Counted from the first letter of the stretch, positions 24,308-32,707 are shown. The stretch is 64,000 bases of DNA from Psychrosphaera ytuae (GCF_017638545.1 NZ_CP072110.1:1612001-1676000), one strand, 5' to 3'. A program made the numbers and translations. Notes: generated by a model from the sequence alone, not told the origin.

Positions 24308-26950
24308 TTACTGTCTATTCGGCGCTAACATTGTTTCTGCCTGCTCAAGGCTCCATCCTTTAAGCTCTGCATAATGTGCCAACTGATCATCACCAAGTTG
24401 CCCTACCGCAAAATACCGACTGTCTGGATGCGCAAAATACCAACCCGATACCGACGCACTCGGCCACATTGCATAGCTTTCAGTAAGGGTCATACCAATG
24501 TTGTTCTCGACATCGAGCAGCTGCCATAACTTTTGTTTTTCACTGTGCTCTGGACAAGCAGCGTAACCAGGTGCTGGCCTAATGCCTCTGTATTTTTCAC
24601 GAATTAACTCTTCGTTAGTTAATGACTCATCCGGCGCGTATCCCCAAAATTCAGTTCTGATCTTTTCGTGAAGAAACTCTGCCAACGCTTCTGCCAAACG
24701 GTCGGCGACAGCTTTGACCATGATGTTTTGATAATCATCGTGTTTTTCAAGGAACTTCTCAGCAAGCTCGTCGGCACCAAACCCGGCTGAAACCGCAAAC
24801 GCTCCAATATAATCGGTAACGCCTGAGTCTTTGGGTGCAACAAAATCCGACAAGCTAAAGTTAGGTGTGTTGTTACGCGTTTTGATTTGCTGACGCAAAC
24901 AGTGCAGTGTTTCAAGTGGCTCGGCACCCTGATTTGAGGATTGCTCATTGGGATATACCTCAATTGATTCGTCAAAGCTGTTAGCCGCAAACAATCCAAA
25001 GACCGCTTTTGCCGAAATAGAGTTTTGCGCAATGATCTCGTCTAACAGCGTATTTGCATCTTCAAATAACTGTTTAGCCTGTTCACCAACAACGGTGTGA
25101 TTTAGGATCTGTGGGTATTTACCGTGTAACTGCCAGGTCAAAAAGAACGGAGTCCAATCGATATAATCACGCAGCTGGTTTAAGTCTATTTGGTCAAGAA
25201 CTTGAATCCCAAGTTGTTTGGGTCGAGTTACCTGAGTAGCCCAATCATCGCGCTTAAATCGGTTTTCACGGGCCTGAGCAAAACTGAGTAAAGAGTTAGC
25301 CTGATGCTTGCGAGCGTGTTGTGCCTTCGCCCGCTCGTAGTCTTGTTGTACTTGTTCGACAAAGCCAGTACGCAATGACGAGCTTAACAAATTACTAACG
25401 ACTGATACGGCTCGACTGGCATTAGGAACATAAACAACTGGATGCGAATAATGAGGGTCAATTTTAATCGCGGTATGGGTTTTGGACGTTGTCGCACCTC
25501 CAATTAACAAAGGTAAATCAAGCCCTTGGCGAGTCATTTCTTTGGCGACATGGACCATTTCATCAAGTGATGGCGTGATCAAACCGGACAAACCAATAAT
25601 ATCGACCTGTTCTTTTTTGGCGGTCTCTAAAATAGTCTCGGCAGGTACCATAACGCCAAGGTCAATGACTTCGTAGTTATTGCATTGAAGTACAACACCG
25701 ACGATGTTTTTACCAATATCATGTACATCGCCCTTAACCGTGGCCATCAAAACTTTGCCCTTGCTGGAAGAGGAAGTTTTTAGCGCTTCGATAAATGGAT
25801 TGAGATAAGCCACTGCCTGTTTCATCACCCGGGCGGACTTTACCACTTGAGGTAAAAACATTTTACCGGCGCCAAACAAATCACCTACAACATTCATCCC
25901 ATCCATCAAAGGTCCTTCAATGATAGATAAAGGCTGGTCGTACTGTTGCCTCGCCTCTTCGACATCTTGCTCGATAAACTCAGTTATTCCTTTTACTAGC
26001 GCAATTTCAAGTCGTTTTTCTACCGTTTCTTGTCGCCAAGCTAAGTCCTTTTTACTTTCTTGTTTGGTATCAGAAAGGTAGTTAGGTGCAATATCTAATA
26101 GTCGCTCAGTCGCGTCGGGGTCGCGATTTAAAATGACATCTTCGACCGCCTCTTTTAGCTCTGCAGGAATGTCGTCGTATACGGTTAATTGACCGGCGTT
26201 GACAATGGCCATATCTAGTCCGGCTCTTATGGCGTGATATAAAAATACCGAATGCATTGCCTCACGAACTGGATTATTACCTCTAAAAGAAAAAGAGACA
26301 TTGCTCAAACCACCAGAGACTTTAGCGTGAGGTAAGTGAGTTTTTATATCTTTGACAGCATCAATAAAGGCAACGGCATAATCGTTATGCTCTTCTATCC
26401 CCGTGGCGACCGCGAATATATTAGGATCAAAAATAATATCTTGTGGAGCAAACCCAACCTGCTGAACTAAAAGATCATATGCACGTTTACAAATAGCAAA
26501 CTTTTGCTCTCGAGTTTCGGCCTGACCATGTTCATCAAAAGCCATAACAACGGTCGCTGCACCATACTTTTTGACGAGCTTAGCTTGCCTCAAGAACTCT
26601 TCTTCGCCCTCTTTTAACGAGATAGAGTTAACGATCGCTTTGCCCTGTACACACTTTAGTCCCGCTTCAATCACACTCCATTTAGAGCTGTCGAGCATAA
26701 TCGGTACTTTGGCGATATCAGGTTCTGCAGCAATGAGATTACAAAAGGTCTTCATTGCTTTTTCGGAGTCCAACATGGCTTCATCCATGTTGATATCAAT
26801 GATTTGAGCACCATTTTCAACTTGCTGACGAGCAACTTCAATGGCTGCCTCGTAATCGTTATTTAAGATCAGCTTTTTAAAAATTGCAGAGCCCGTTACA
26901 TTGGTTCGTTCGCCGACGTTAATGAAACGACTAAATACATCAGACATCAT
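24308..26950 (-). CDS. metH: Cobalamin-dependent methionine synthase, pterin/B12/AdoMet portion (split MetH)
   Basis: 880 residues covering everything in MetH except the homocysteine domain. Order: methyltetrahydrofolate-binding barrel (~8-270, INVGERTNVTGSAIF, IDINMDEAMLDSEKAM, PIMLDSSKWSVIEAGLKC), B12 cap domain (~310-400), B12-binding domain with the cobalt-ligating His in KGDVHDIGKNIV and the GLSGLITPSLDEM and GGATTSKTHTA motifs, then the AdoMet activation domain (~570-870, IRPAPGYAACPEH, MWPSASVSGWYFAHP). The ORF starts immediately after and in frame with the stop of the upstream homocysteine-domain ORF. AGGGG lies 3 bases before the first ATG and 6 before the second. Together the two ORFs equal one standard ~1230-residue MetH. 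Confidence 0.95.
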   Translation of the reverse strand: MMSDVFSRFINVGERTNVTGSAIFKKLILNNDYEAAIEVARQQVENGAQIIDINMDEAMLDSEKAMKTFCNLIAAEPDIAKVPIMLDSSKWSVIEAGLKCVQGKAIVNSISLKEGEEEFLRQAKLVKKYGAATVVMAFDEHGQAETREQKFAICKRAYDLLVQQVGFAPQDIIFDPNIFAVATGIEEHNDYAVAFIDAVKDIKTHLPHAKVSGGLSNVSFSFRGNNPVREAMHSVFLYHAIRAGLDMAIVNAGQLTVYDDIPAELKEAVEDVILNRDPDATERLLDIAPNYLSDTKQESKKDLAWRQETVEKRLEIALVKGITEFIEQDVEEARQQYDQPLSIIEGPLMDGMNVVGDLFGAGKMFLPQVVKSARVMKQAVAYLNPFIEALKTSSSSKGKVLMATVKGDVHDIGKNIVGVVLQCNNYEVIDLGVMVPAETILETAKKEQVDIIGLSGLITPSLDEMVHVAKEMTRQGLDLPLLIGGATTSKTHTAIKIDPHYSHPVVYVPNASRAVSVVSNLLSSSLRTGFVEQVQQDYERAKAQHARKHQANSLLSFAQARENRFKRDDWATQVTRPKQLGIQVLDQIDLNQLRDYIDWTPFFLTWQLHGKYPQILNHTVVGEQAKQLFEDANTLLDEIIAQNSISAKAVFGLFAANSFDESIEVYPNEQSSNQGAEPLETLHCLRQQIKTRNNTPNFSLSDFVAPKDSGVTDYIGAFAVSAGFGADELAEKFLEKHDDYQNIMVKAVADRLAEALAEFLHEKIRTEFWGYAPDESLTNEELIREKYRGIRPAPGYAACPEHSEKQKLWQLLDVENNIGMTLTESYAMWPSASVSGWYFAHPDSRYFAVGQLGDDQLAHYAELKGWSLEQAETMLAPNRQ

Positions 26951-28027
26951 TTACCCCTGTAACCTAAATATTTCTAATCCCGATAAACGCAATTCAGTGT
27001 CTTTTGCTTTCGGCGTTCGTGGCGTGGCTTGCTCAGCAATAGTATGTAACGCTGCGATGTGTGCTGGAGTGGTACCACAACAGCCGCCGACGATGTTTAT
27101 CCAACCTTCATCAAACCACTCTTGCATTTGCTCAGCCATGATCTCTGGCGTCAGGTCATATTCTCCCATCTCATTGGGTAAACCTGCGTTTGGGTGGACC
27201 GATACGTGACATTCAGCAATCTCTGCAAGGGCTTGAACATAGGGTCTTAGCATATCTGGCCCAAGTGCACAGTTCAGTCCTACTGCGAGAGGCTCAACGT
27301 GGGCAATCGAAGTGTAAAAGGCCTCTGTAGTCTGGCCCGATAAAGTGCGCCCTGATGCATCTGTGATAGTGCCGCTTATCATCACTGGCCACTTGCGGTT
27401 GAGATCATCAAATAAAGTTTGAATAGCAAACAAGGCAGCCTTAGCGTTTAAGGTGTCAAAAACCGTTTCAACCAATAAAATGTCGGCGCCACCTGCTAAT
27501 AAAGCTCGTGCTGAATGATAGTAATCATTAACTAACGTATCAAAGTCAATCGCTCTATAACCCGGGTCATTTACGTCAGGTGACATAGACGTTGTTTTGG
27601 CTGTTGGACCTAACACACCAGCAACAAATCTTGGTTTCTCAGGTGTACTAAATTCATCACATGCTTCTCTTGCAAGTCTGGCTGCGTGATAGTTAATGTC
27701 TTGGGCAAGGTGCTCCAATTCGTAATCAGCCATTGATGTTTCGGTCGCATTAAAGGAATTGGTCTCAATAATATCGGCTCCGACCTCGAGGTAGGCCCGA
27801 TAAATATCTTTGATTATGTCTGGTTGAGTGAGTGTTAGTAGGTCGTTATTTCCTTTGAGTAAAACGTGCCAGTCTTGAAGTTGTTCGCCCCTAAAGTCTT
27901 TTTCCTCTAGTTTAAGGCGTTGAATCATAGTTCCCATCGCTCCATCAAGGGTCAACACCTGAGCTTTTAGGCGTTCTTCGATTAACTCTGTTTTGTCTTG
28001 TTGGAAATTATCTATCACGACGTGCAT
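26951..28027 (-). CDS. metH: Homocysteine S-methyltransferase domain of split methionine synthase
   Basis: 358 residues corresponding to the N-terminal zinc/homocysteine barrel of MetH. It contains LDGAMGTMIQRLKLEEKDFRG split in the usual place, ETNSFNATETSMADY, GPTAKTTSMSPDVNDPG, and the zinc Cys motifs VGLNCALGPDML and IVGGCCGTTPAHI. It ends RLSGLEIFRLQG, where E. coli MetH continues LSGLEPLNI..., so the break falls in the interdomain linker. The TAA is followed directly by ATG ATG of the second half. The promoter region has tandem MetJ-like boxes. Confidence 0.93.
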   Translation of the reverse strand: MHVVIDNFQQDKTELIEERLKAQVLTLDGAMGTMIQRLKLEEKDFRGEQLQDWHVLLKGNNDLLTLTQPDIIKDIYRAYLEVGADIIETNSFNATETSMADYELEHLAQDINYHAARLAREACDEFSTPEKPRFVAGVLGPTAKTTSMSPDVNDPGYRAIDFDTLVNDYYHSARALLAGGADILLVETVFDTLNAKAALFAIQTLFDDLNRKWPVMISGTITDASGRTLSGQTTEAFYTSIAHVEPLAVGLNCALGPDMLRPYVQALAEIAECHVSVHPNAGLPNEMGEYDLTPEIMAEQMQEWFDEGWINIVGGCCGTTPAHIAALHTIAEQATPRTPKAKDTELRLSGLEIFRLQG

Positions 28028-28090
28028 CTCATTCTAATGGCCTTATGCGTTGTGCATAAATCAAATCGACCTAATATTTGGTGTTGTATT

Positions 28091-28119
28091 AAGAGTACGT
28101 CAGAAAAAAACAATGTCAA
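28091..28119 (-). promoter_or_regulatory. Predicted sigma-70 promoter of metH
   Basis: On the minus strand a perfect TTGACA (28119-28114) is followed, with a 16-bp spacer, by TACTCT (28097-28092), a weak -10. The position is 64-92 bp upstream of the metH ATG, and the -35 overlaps the last MetJ-like box. The -10 is poor, so the exact site is uncertain. Confidence 0.5.
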
Positions 28120-28140
28120 CATCTAGATGTTTAGACGTCC
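28117..28140. promoter_or_regulatory. Three tandem MetJ-box-like octamers
   Basis: Successive 8-mers CAACATCT, AGATGTTT and AGACGTCC resemble the methionine repressor box AGACGTCT (5, 6 and 7 matches of 8). MetJ dimers bind tandem octamers cooperatively, so the arrangement without spacing is the expected geometry. The site overlaps the predicted -35 of metH, fitting repression by MetJ-AdoMet. metJ itself is not in the window. Confidence 0.7.
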
Positions 28141-28155
28141 ATATAAAGTTTTTAT

Positions 28156-28179
28156 AAAAAAGCCAGCTTAGGCTGGCTT
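28156..28179 (-). terminator. Rho-independent terminator after the chemoreceptor gene
   Basis: 8-bp stem AAGCCAGC / GCTGGCTT with loop TTAG. The minus strand continues with a T run. It lies 25 bp after the stop of the MCP gene and just upstream of the metH control region. Confidence 0.85.
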
Positions 28180-28204
28180 AACGTTTTGATGTATAGAAAT
28201 AAAA

Positions 28205-29098
28205 CTAGCGGTTTAGCTCGTTGATTAACTGACGAGCCAGATCCATATTTTTTGATGAACCATCAATTGCTTTTTCTGTCTCATCTTTAATTTGGTCTAG
28301 ATGAGCCAAAATATCTGCTGAGTTCGACAATTGATGCTGGACCATTGTAATGGTTTGCTCTACTGATGACTTACTCGTTTCAGCTAATTCTGCCAGGGCA
28401 CTTAGCTTTTCAGTCGTGTCATCTGCAATTGATACCGATGTATCCATTAAGCTTTCAACTTCAGACTGCTTTGTGATAATTGACGAAGAAATGTCCATAA
28501 TTTTCTTCATTTCTGTTTGGATTTGATCCGCAGAGCTATTTGCCGTATTCGCAAGTGAACGTACTTCGTCAGCAACAACGGCGAATCCTCTACCGTGCTC
28601 ACCAGCTCGCGCAGCCTCAATCGCCGCATTCAATGCCAGCAAGTTAGTTTGTTCGGCAATACCTTTGATTGCTTCTACAAGGTGATCGATGTTTTTGCTG
28701 TTTTCATCCAATGAAGAAAGAAGCTGGGTAAATTCAGAAATAAAAGTCGCTGAACTTTTAATATTAGAAACCAAACTCGCTAATTGGGCGATCGAATCCT
28801 GACTCATTTGGAATGTTTCGTCAGCGCTCTGTTTAGAGCTTGATGAATTAACTTCAATTTCTGAACTTTGATTGATAAAACCAGTGACTTCATCCAAACC
28901 AACTTGAACGGTTTCCAACTTGTGCTGAGCCGTTGTATTTACTTTTTGCGCATTAGAAAAAATTTGTTCTGCAAGAGCAAGTGCGCCGGAATACTCAACA
29001 GCATCATATGCCGCTGCTTTTTCCTTTAATTCTGTTAACTCTTTGATGCTAACTGTTGTGTGACCATCTGGAATGGCAGACTTAAAAAAATTCAACAT
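28205..29098 (-). CDS. Soluble methyl-accepting chemotaxis-like signalling protein
   Basis: 297 residues, nearly all coiled coil. The conserved MCP hairpin tip is present (IKGIAEQTNLLALNAAIEAARAGEHGRGFAVVADEVRSLAN, split over ~140-185), which contacts CheA and CheW. There is no signal peptide, transmembrane helix, HAMP domain or recognisable sensor domain; the ~60-residue N-terminus is short and helical. It is therefore a cytoplasmic receptor or a receptor remnant. A sigma-28-type promoter lies upstream, consistent with flagellar/chemotaxis regulon membership. Single-gene transcript ending in a clear terminator. Confidence 0.9.
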   Translation of the reverse strand: MLNFFKSAIPDGHTTVSIKELTELKEKAAAYDAVEYSGALALAEQIFSNAQKVNTTAQHKLETVQVGLDEVTGFINQSSEIEVNSSSSKQSADETFQMSQDSIAQLASLVSNIKSSATFISEFTQLLSSLDENSKNIDHLVEAIKGIAEQTNLLALNAAIEAARAGEHGRGFAVVADEVRSLANTANSSADQIQTEMKKIMDISSSIITKQSEVESLMDTSVSIADDTTEKLSALAELAETSKSSVEQTITMVQHQLSNSADILAHLDQIKDETEKAIDGSSKNMDLARQLINELNR

Positions 29099-29188
29099 TA
29101 CCGTAAACCTATACGTTTAAAATAAGACTTCATGGAGACAAAGCTGCGTACCAAAACAGAACTGTCTAGAGACGACGTGTGACCATTA

Positions 29189-29215
29189 ATATCGGTCGGC
29201 GTCACCATTTCTTTA
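29189..29215 (-). promoter_or_regulatory. Predicted sigma-28 (FliA) promoter of the chemoreceptor gene
   Basis: On the minus strand TAAAGAAA (29215-29208), exactly 11 bases, then ACCGATAT (29196-29189). The enterobacterial FliA consensus is TAAAGTTT-N11-GCCGATAA, so 5 of 8 and 6 of 8 positions agree with ideal spacing. It would give an ~80-nt leader before the MCP start codon. Confidence 0.6.
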
Positions 29216-29433
29216 TCTAAAATCAAAATTCCAGCTAAGTATAGTTGGAATTTGTAAACTAATATGAAATTTTCTTATTAAATTCAATGTATTTTTAAAA
29301 AGCTTTTATTTAAGCACTCAATAAAAACACATCGATTATCTGCCTCAAACTCACCCGCTGTCGTATGATTTTTGTTTAAAAAGGGCTATGATTACAATCA
29401 AGAAATGGAACCACTGTTTAAAGACAACGTTAT
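29216..29433 (+). other. Remainder of the divergent intergenic region
   Basis: The 335-bp gap 29099-29433 holds the MCP leader and promoter, then AT-rich sequence with a small inverted repeat (ATTCCAGCT...AGTTGGAAT, about 29230-29252). Near the plus-strand gene TATGAT occurs twice (about 29364 and 29387), candidates for its -10. I see no gene. Confidence 0.35.
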
Positions 29434-30660
29434 ATGTATTTTTATGCCGCGCGCCAACCGATTTTGAATGTCGAAAAAGAACTCTACGCTTACGAATTAT
29501 TGTTTAGAGACGGCGTCGATAATGTATTCCCAGAAATAGATGGCGACCTTGCAACTTCACGAATTGTCGAAGGCGCCCAAATTAACTTTGGCTTGCAAGA
29601 TCTTACGGATAACAAACCTGCATTTATTAACTTTACCCTCGACACCATCGTCAAAAAGTATCCGACAATGATGGCACCAGAATCATTAGTCGTAGAAATA
29701 TTGGAGACGGTTCAACCAGGGAAACGATTGCTCGCCGAAGTTCAAAAACTCAAAGAGCTTGGCTACACACTGGCCCTAGATGACTATGAACACAAACCTG
29801 TATGGCGTCACTTTTTCCCATATATCGACCTGATTAAAGTTGATCTTAGAGAAACTGAGCGCGATCAAGTTGAGGTTATTGTGAAAGACTTGGCCAGTTA
29901 TCCTAAAATCGCACTATTAGCAGAAAAAGTTGAAACCCTCGAAGAGTTTGAATGGTGTAAGTCTCTGGGCTTTAAATACTTTCAGGGGTTCTTCTTTTCA
30001 AAGCCTGAAATGGTTAAAACCAAAAACCTATCGCCTGCACAAATGACCCTGGCCGAGCTACTTTACGAAACTTCAAATGAAGACGTTAATTTACCTAAGA
30101 TAACGCAGATTTTCGAACGTGATATTAACTTGTCATATAAGTTACTGCGCTATGCAAATTCAGCGGCATTTAATCGAGTGTCCGAAATTGCCACAATAAA
30201 ACAAGCGATCATTTCGTTGGGCCATTTGGAGCTAAAAAAGTTTTTGTCGCTATTATTCTCTGCGCAAGTAGGAGACTCAAAGCCGGATGAGTTATTAAAA
30301 ATGTCGATGATTCGCGCCCGTTTCTGTGAGCAACTTGCAATTGCTGAGGGTAGCCAAGACATTGGTAAAGCCTTTTTAACCGGCATGATGTCACTAATTG
30401 ACGCTATCCTTGATGAATCCATTGAAAAAGTGATGGAGCAACTGCCACTCGCAGCAGAAATAAAACAGGCACTGATCAATAACGAAGGTAAGTTAGCGGA
30501 ATTTTTAAGCTTGGCCAAAGCGTTTGAACGAGGCAATTGGAGCCAAGAATCAAACTTAGAAAAAGAACTCAACCTACAAGCCGTTGAAATTCCAGCTTTG
30601 TATACTGAAGCTTTAAACTGGGCTGACGAACAAATGGATGTGCTTCACGCGACTGAATAA
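29434..30660 (+). CDS. EAL-HDOD domain signalling protein (degenerate EAL)
   Basis: 408 residues: an EAL-like domain (~1-200) followed by an HDOD domain (~205-390). The EAL domain starts YAARQPILNVEKELYAYELLFRDG: the catalytic EALLR is replaced by YELLF and later metal-binding residues are not in canonical context (LALDDYEHKP, VEILETV). It is probably an inactive c-di-GMP binder or protein-interaction module. The HDOD part shows LPKITQIFERDINLSYKLLRYANSAAFN and IKQAIISLGHLELKKFLSLL. The architecture matches YuxH/CdgJ-type proteins that influence motility and surface behaviour in Vibrio. It ends at a bidirectional terminator. Confidence 0.9.
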   Translation: MYFYAARQPILNVEKELYAYELLFRDGVDNVFPEIDGDLATSRIVEGAQINFGLQDLTDNKPAFINFTLDTIVKKYPTMMAPESLVVEILETVQPGKRLLAEVQKLKELGYTLALDDYEHKPVWRHFFPYIDLIKVDLRETERDQVEVIVKDLASYPKIALLAEKVETLEEFEWCKSLGFKYFQGFFFSKPEMVKTKNLSPAQMTLAELLYETSNEDVNLPKITQIFERDINLSYKLLRYANSAAFNRVSEIATIKQAIISLGHLELKKFLSLLFSAQVGDSKPDELLKMSMIRARFCEQLAIAEGSQDIGKAFLTGMMSLIDAILDESIEKVMEQLPLAAEIKQALINNEGKLAEFLSLAKAFERGNWSQESNLEKELNLQAVEIPALYTEALNWADEQMDVLHATE

Positions 30661-30696
30661 GTGAATGGTTAAGTAACTAAGCTAAATAACTTCTTT

Positions 30697-30734
30697 AAAA
30701 AAGGTAATCGTCAGTTTGGCAATTACCTTTTTTT
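30697..30734. terminator. Bidirectional terminator between convergent genes
   Basis: 12-bp AT-rich stem AAAAAAGGTAAT / ATTACCTTTTTT with a 13-nt loop; A and T runs on both sides serve both strands. It lies between the EAL-HDOD gene and the ComEA-like gene. Confidence 0.85.
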
Positions 30735-30744
30735 ATTGGCTGGC

Positions 30745-31107
30745 CTAAACCTTCAGCATAGGTCGCATCTTTGCTAATGCTTTTTCACCAATACCCCTGA
30801 CACCTAATAAGTCATCAATTGATTTAAAGCCACCTATCAAAGTTTTGTACTCTAAAATGGCTTTGGCTTTTTTAGGACCAACGCCTTTGATGCTTATCCA
30901 TTCTGACTCGGTCGCTTTATTGATATCAATTTGCTGATTGAGTATCGACAAATCTTCTGACGTTGCCGTTTCGACTGAGTCCGTTGCGGACATCAAAGCT
31001 ACAGGTAATAGCGATACAGAACTCGTTGTCTTAGCTTCTGCTGTAACTGTGCTTGCAAAAGCCATCGCCAAAATAATTCGTATAACTAAAAGTGTGCCTT
31101 TATACAT
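30745..31107 (-). CDS. Secreted helix-hairpin-helix (ComEA-like) protein
   Basis: 120 residues from the ATG at 31107, which has GGAGAAT about 5 bases upstream; the longer in-frame ORF begins before this without a ribosome site. Signal peptide ~1-24 (ending TVTAEA), a short Ser/Thr-rich linker, then a C-terminal double helix-hairpin-helix (~65-118: IDINKATESEWISIKGVGPKKAKAIL and IDDLLGVRGIGEKALAKM). It is the short form of ComEA, the periplasmic DNA-binding protein of natural transformation; the type IV pilus genes elsewhere in the window are compatible with DNA uptake, but competence is not shown. Confidence 0.88.
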   Translation of the reverse strand: MYKGTLLVIRIILAMAFASTVTAEAKTTSSVSLLPVALMSATDSVETATSEDLSILNQQIDINKATESEWISIKGVGPKKAKAILEYKTLIGGFKSIDDLLGVRGIGEKALAKMRPMLKV

Positions 31108-31209
31108 AACATTCTCCTTATTTAAGTGGGAATCATTTCCCACTGTTATGTATAGAAAACATTATTGAGCTTAGCGGTGTACCTAAGTCTAGGAGTTGGT
31201 ACAGAATGC

Positions 31210-32085
31210 TTAATCGGCCGCTAATTTAGTTTCAATAACGGTTTTAAACAATTCAGACACCGCCAGATAAAAGCTTCTACGATGACTGGTTTTACGCCAG
31301 ACTAAGCTCAACTCTCTGGCTGCGTCTGGATTGGTCATACTTTCAGCCTGTAATGATGAACCTTTAAGTACCCCCGAGTTTAATGCCAACGTAGGAAGAT
31401 ATGTTTCACCTTTGTGCCCTTCGACCATTGCCAACAGAGAACTTAAACTAGATGCGTGAAATGGGTGAATATTGTGATCATCAGTAAGGTGACAACCATT
31501 AATTGCATGCTCGGATAAACAGTGTTCGCTTTCTAATAAATACGTTCGTGGTTCTTTATTTTCTGGATGAAATACACGATGAAAACGGTCCGACGCAATA
31601 TCTAGCTTTACAAATTCGTGGGTATCGTAAGGAGTGGCTAACAAAACAATATCTAACTGACCATCACGAAGCAACGAAAGACAGTTATCACTGGTATCCT
31701 CTCTTACGTACAGTTGTAACTGTGGACAGTCCATTTGCATCTTCTTGATCAGCTCGGTTAACACAAATGGCGCAATGGTCGGGATTATTCCCACGTGTAA
31801 CTCACCGACAAATTCGTCGCCGCCGGAACTGGAGGTCGCAACTAGGTCGGCACTCAACTCAATGATCTGTCGTGACTTTTCAACGACATCCAAGCCAAGA
31901 GAGGTAAATACAAACGTTTTGTGATCACGCTCTATAAGTTGTGAGTCCAACTGCTCTTCAAGTGACTGAATAGCACTAGATAAGGTCGATTGCGACACAA
32001 AACATTTTTTGGCGGCTTGGCCAAAATGGCCGGTATCATGTAAGGCAACAAGGTATTTTAGCTGTTGCAACTTAGGTAACTTCAT
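31210..32085 (-). CDS. oxyR: LysR-family peroxide regulator OxyR
   Basis: 291-residue LysR regulator with an N-terminal winged HTH (LKYLVALHDTGHFGQAAKKC, SQSTLSSAIQSLEEQL) and a substrate-binding-like effector domain. The OxyR redox pair is present in HCLSEHAINGC (Cys189 and Cys198, spaced as Cys199 and Cys208 of E. coli), which identifies it among LysR proteins. Oxidation by H2O2 would form the disulfide and activate catalase or peroxidase genes; none is adjacent. It is divergent from a small secreted protein gene with 164 bp between. Confidence 0.92.
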   Translation of the reverse strand: MKLPKLQQLKYLVALHDTGHFGQAAKKCFVSQSTLSSAIQSLEEQLDSQLIERDHKTFVFTSLGLDVVEKSRQIIELSADLVATSSSGGDEFVGELHVGIIPTIAPFVLTELIKKMQMDCPQLQLYVREDTSDNCLSLLRDGQLDIVLLATPYDTHEFVKLDIASDRFHRVFHPENKEPRTYLLESEHCLSEHAINGCHLTDDHNIHPFHASSLSSLLAMVEGHKGETYLPTLALNSGVLKGSSLQAESMTNPDAARELSLVWRKTSHRRSFYLAVSELFKTVIETKLAAD

Positions 32086-32249
32086 CGAAAAAACCTATTA
32101 AGAATCATTATTGGCGATAATAGCACAGTTTTTTTTTGAACTTTTTGTATTTTAAACGACCAAAAGTCGCAATTGACCGCAGAAATCAGGTAAAGTAGTT
32201 ATTTCCGATTATGCTTAACACTGGATGTCATGGAGAGGTCTAAAGTCTT

Positions 32250-32516
32250 ATGCTTATATTCAAGACTTTCAAACCCATTTTGTTGGTAACGTTTGTTGCG
32301 TTCACACTTGTCATTAGCGCAAGCGCTGAGCAGTGCCCAAAAAATGAAGCACTAAAACAATGCCAAACATCAGCAAACCAGCCCATGACATGGTGGCAAA
32401 AAATGCTGGACTTTGAGTTCAGGCAATTTCACCTTTTTGACCTTATTGAGTTTGTAAAAAGAGACAAAGGTGACCACCGAGACTTTAGAGATAAGGGTTC
32501 CAACTTAAGCATATAA
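32250..32516 (+). CDS. Small exported protein of unknown function
   Basis: 88 residues with a signal peptide (hydrophobic 8-24, ending VISASA) and a ~60-residue mature part with two Cys near the N-terminus (EQCPKNEALKQC), a Trp-rich amphipathic segment (MTWWQKMLDFEF) and a charged C-terminus. No family recognised. GGAGAGG lies 13 bases upstream, farther than ideal. It is 11 bp upstream of a DUF2970 gene and probably co-transcribed with it. It is divergent from oxyR. Confidence 0.6.
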   Translation: MLIFKTFKPILLVTFVAFTLVISASAEQCPKNEALKQCQTSANQPMTWWQKMLDFEFRQFHLFDLIEFVKRDKGDHRDFRDKGSNLSI

Positions 32517-32527
32517 AAGGATAAGCG

Positions 32528-32707
32528 TTGAGTATCATTCAAGCGTTTAAAAGTGCCGCGGCCGCATTTTTCGGTGTTCAAAAATCCGAAAATCACAAAC
32601 AAGACTTCGAGTCTGACACTCCTTTCCCCTTTTTATTAGCAGGCGTCATCCTAGCCATTGGCTTAGTATTACTGCTAGTAACAATCGTCCAAATCGTCTT
32701 AGCCTAA
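32528..32707 (+). CDS. DUF2970 family small membrane protein (TTG start)
   Basis: A 59-residue gene starting with TTG at 32528, preceded by AAAGGA at a normal distance. Translation: MSIIQAFKSAAAAFFGVQKS, then ENHKQDFESDTPFPFLLAGV and a C-terminal helix ILAIGLVLLLVTIVQIVLA. The AAFFGVQ motif followed by a charged stretch and one hydrophobic helix is the DUF2970 signature. Function is unknown. It converges with dam, ending 20 bp before the dam stop codon. Confidence 0.85.
   Translation: MSIIQAFKSAAAAFFGVQKSENHKQDFESDTPFPFLLAGVILAIGLVLLLVTIVQIVLA

Noticed and set aside
26951..26953. Recoded stop or selenocysteine in metH
   Set aside because: The codon is TAA, not TGA, and an AGGGG plus ATG ATG follow, so reinitiation is a simpler explanation. 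Read-through cannot be excluded but needs experiment.
30150..30572. 140-aa minus-strand ORF inside the EAL-HDOD gene
   Set aside because: It is fully contained opposite a well-supported gene and has no promoter or family features.
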